The notes under the pieces are model-generated. The model saw only the letters and a list, made by a program, of their open reading frames with translations. It did not search any database and had not been told where the DNA came from. A DNA stretch of 6,427 nt from assembly GCA_020059425.1 (NCBI GenBank), contig JAGVCD010000377.1, positions 1 to 6,427 on the forward strand, given 5' to 3'. Positions within the stretch are counted from its first letter, which is position 1. The number at the start of each line of letters is the position of its first letter. The position numbers and the translations under genes were made by a program. This document shows, in pieces, positions 5,674-6,427 of this stretch. The stretch comes from Chamaesiphon sp. (lineage in GTDB: Bacteria > Cyanobacteriota > Cyanobacteriia > Cyanobacteriales > Chamaesiphonaceae).

Positions 5674-6427
5674 CTACAGTGATACTACAATCTTGCCAAA
5701 ATGAGTGCCGCTTTGCAGGTATTGATATGCTTCTGGGACTGCTTTGAAATCAAAGACTCGATCGATCACTGGTCGCAATTTATGTAGATCGATCGCCCGA
5801 TTCATTTCTGTAAACATATCTCGACTACCAACATAAATGCCATTGATATCAATGCTTTTGCGCAGAATTTGGGCATGATTTACTGCGCCAGCGCCAGCCA
5901 AAACTCCAATTAAGCTAATGCGGCCACCGACCCGCACCGATCGCAAAGATTTTTCCAATGTCCCGGCTCCACCTACTTCAATAACTTGATCTACTCCCTG
6001 ATGATGAGTGATTTCAAACACCTGCTTTTCCCAATCCGGGAAATGGTGATAATTGATCGTCAAATCAGCACCAAGCGCGAGGGCTTGAGCTAATTTCTGT
6101 TCACTACTGGAAGTGATAATCACTTTAGCGCCTAGCATTTTAGCAAACTGTAAAGCAAAAATTGATACGCCGCCAGTGCCGAGCAACAAGACTTTTTCAC
6201 CAGCTCGAAGACCACCTCGGACAACTAGCGCCTGCCAGGCGGTGACTGCGGCACAGGGTAGGGTAGCACCTTCGATATAGGTCAAATGCTGGGGTAAGAT
6301 GACCACTCCGGCTTGGTTAAGCACCACATATTCGGACAAGAGGCCATCGATCGATCCACCGAGTGCCGATTTAGTTTTTTGCTGAGTGAGTCGTCCTTCT
6401 TGCCAATCTTGAAAAAAACAACCAGCC
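5674..6427 (-). CDS. Zinc-type alcohol dehydrogenase / quinone oxidoreductase (MDR superfamily), 5' end outside the window
   Basis: The frame stays open from the TAG at 5674 to the right edge, so this is a partial gene. About 250 C-terminal residues of an expected 330-340 are present. A TTG at 6339 could be mistaken for a start, but the 29 codons before it (AGCFFQDWQEGRLTQ... ending in SALGGSIDGL) are typical family sequence continuous with LSEYVVLNQAG. Reading from that TTG, LPCAAVTAWQALV (28-40) leads into the NAD(P)-binding Rossmann fold with LLLGTGGVSIFALQFAK (51-67) and a strand-turn ending VIITSSSEQKLA. EVGGAGTLEKSL and the C-terminal GTHFGKIVVSL are also standard. It should catalyse NAD(P)-dependent oxidation of an alcohol or reduction of an aldehyde, enone or quinone. 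The catalytic zinc-ligand region is outside the window, so zinc dependence cannot be judged. A weak dyad TCACT-AC-AGTGA (5671-5682) covers the stop codon. Confidence 0.85.
   Translation of the reverse strand, partial: AGCFFQDWQEGRLTQQKTKSALGGSIDGLLSEYVVLNQAGVVILPQHLTYIEGATLPCAAVTAWQALVVRGGLRAGEKVLLLGTGGVSIFALQFAKMLGAKVIITSSSEQKLAQALALGADLTINYHHFPDWEKQVFEITHHQGVDQVIEVGGAGTLEKSLRSVRVGGRISLIGVLAGAGAVNHAQILRKSIDINGIYVGSRDMFTEMNRAIDLHKLRPVIDRVFDFKAVPEAYQYLQSGTHFGKIVVSL

Noticed and set aside
5671..5682. TCACT-AC-AGTGA as terminator of the dehydrogenase gene
   Set aside because: A two-base loop is too tight for this stem to form fully, and no T-run follows on the minus strand.
5674..6339. Alcohol dehydrogenase as a complete 221-residue gene starting at TTG 6339
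   Set aside because: The frame continues with typical family sequence to the window edge, so the TTG is an internal Leu codon.

Overview
The window is almost certainly from a cyanobacterium. The highly iterated palindrome GCGATCGC (HIP1) occurs three times, and the related octamers ATCGATCG/CGATCGAT recur about thirteen times in 6.4 kb. The proteins also have a cyanobacterial look: a DUF2834 membrane protein and a secreted trypsin-like protease fused to TPR repeats. The genus cannot be fixed from the sequence. No RNA genes, CRISPR array, complete insertion sequence or phage genes were found.

Layout. Positions 1-456 are an AT-rich leader with no convincing gene. It carries several dyads, an array of TATTCTA heptamers and a good sigma-70-type promoter. 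This drives a two-gene membrane operon at 457-1370, a DUF2834 protein and a ferric-reductase-like haem membrane protein, whose ATG and TGA overlap. A convergent hotdog thioesterase (1385-1810, minus) ends 14 bases away across an inverted repeat. After an AT-rich gap (1811-2250) comes a TPMT/halide-methyltransferase-like enzyme (2251-2853, plus). A 150-base convergent spacer with a perfect 12-base palindrome follows.

The remaining genes are on the minus strand. From right to left they are the 3' part of a zinc-dependent-type alcohol dehydrogenase/quinone reductase (5674 to beyond 6427), a secreted serine protease with nine gap-free 34-residue TPR units (3831-5549) closed by a small intrinsic terminator, and an unrecognised pair. 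The pair is a 57-residue ORF (3539-3712) overlapping by 35 bases the start of a 189-residue cysteine-containing protein (3004-3573).

How the genes work together. Only two groups look co-expressed: the DUF2834/haem-protein operon and the overlapping 57/189-residue pair. The others look like single-gene units with unrelated roles: acyl-thioester hydrolysis, small-molecule methylation, envelope proteolysis and redox metabolism. The least described parts are the overlapping pair, including a possible nonsense-interrupted earlier start, and the heptamer array upstream of the first operon. I see no clear defence or mobile system.
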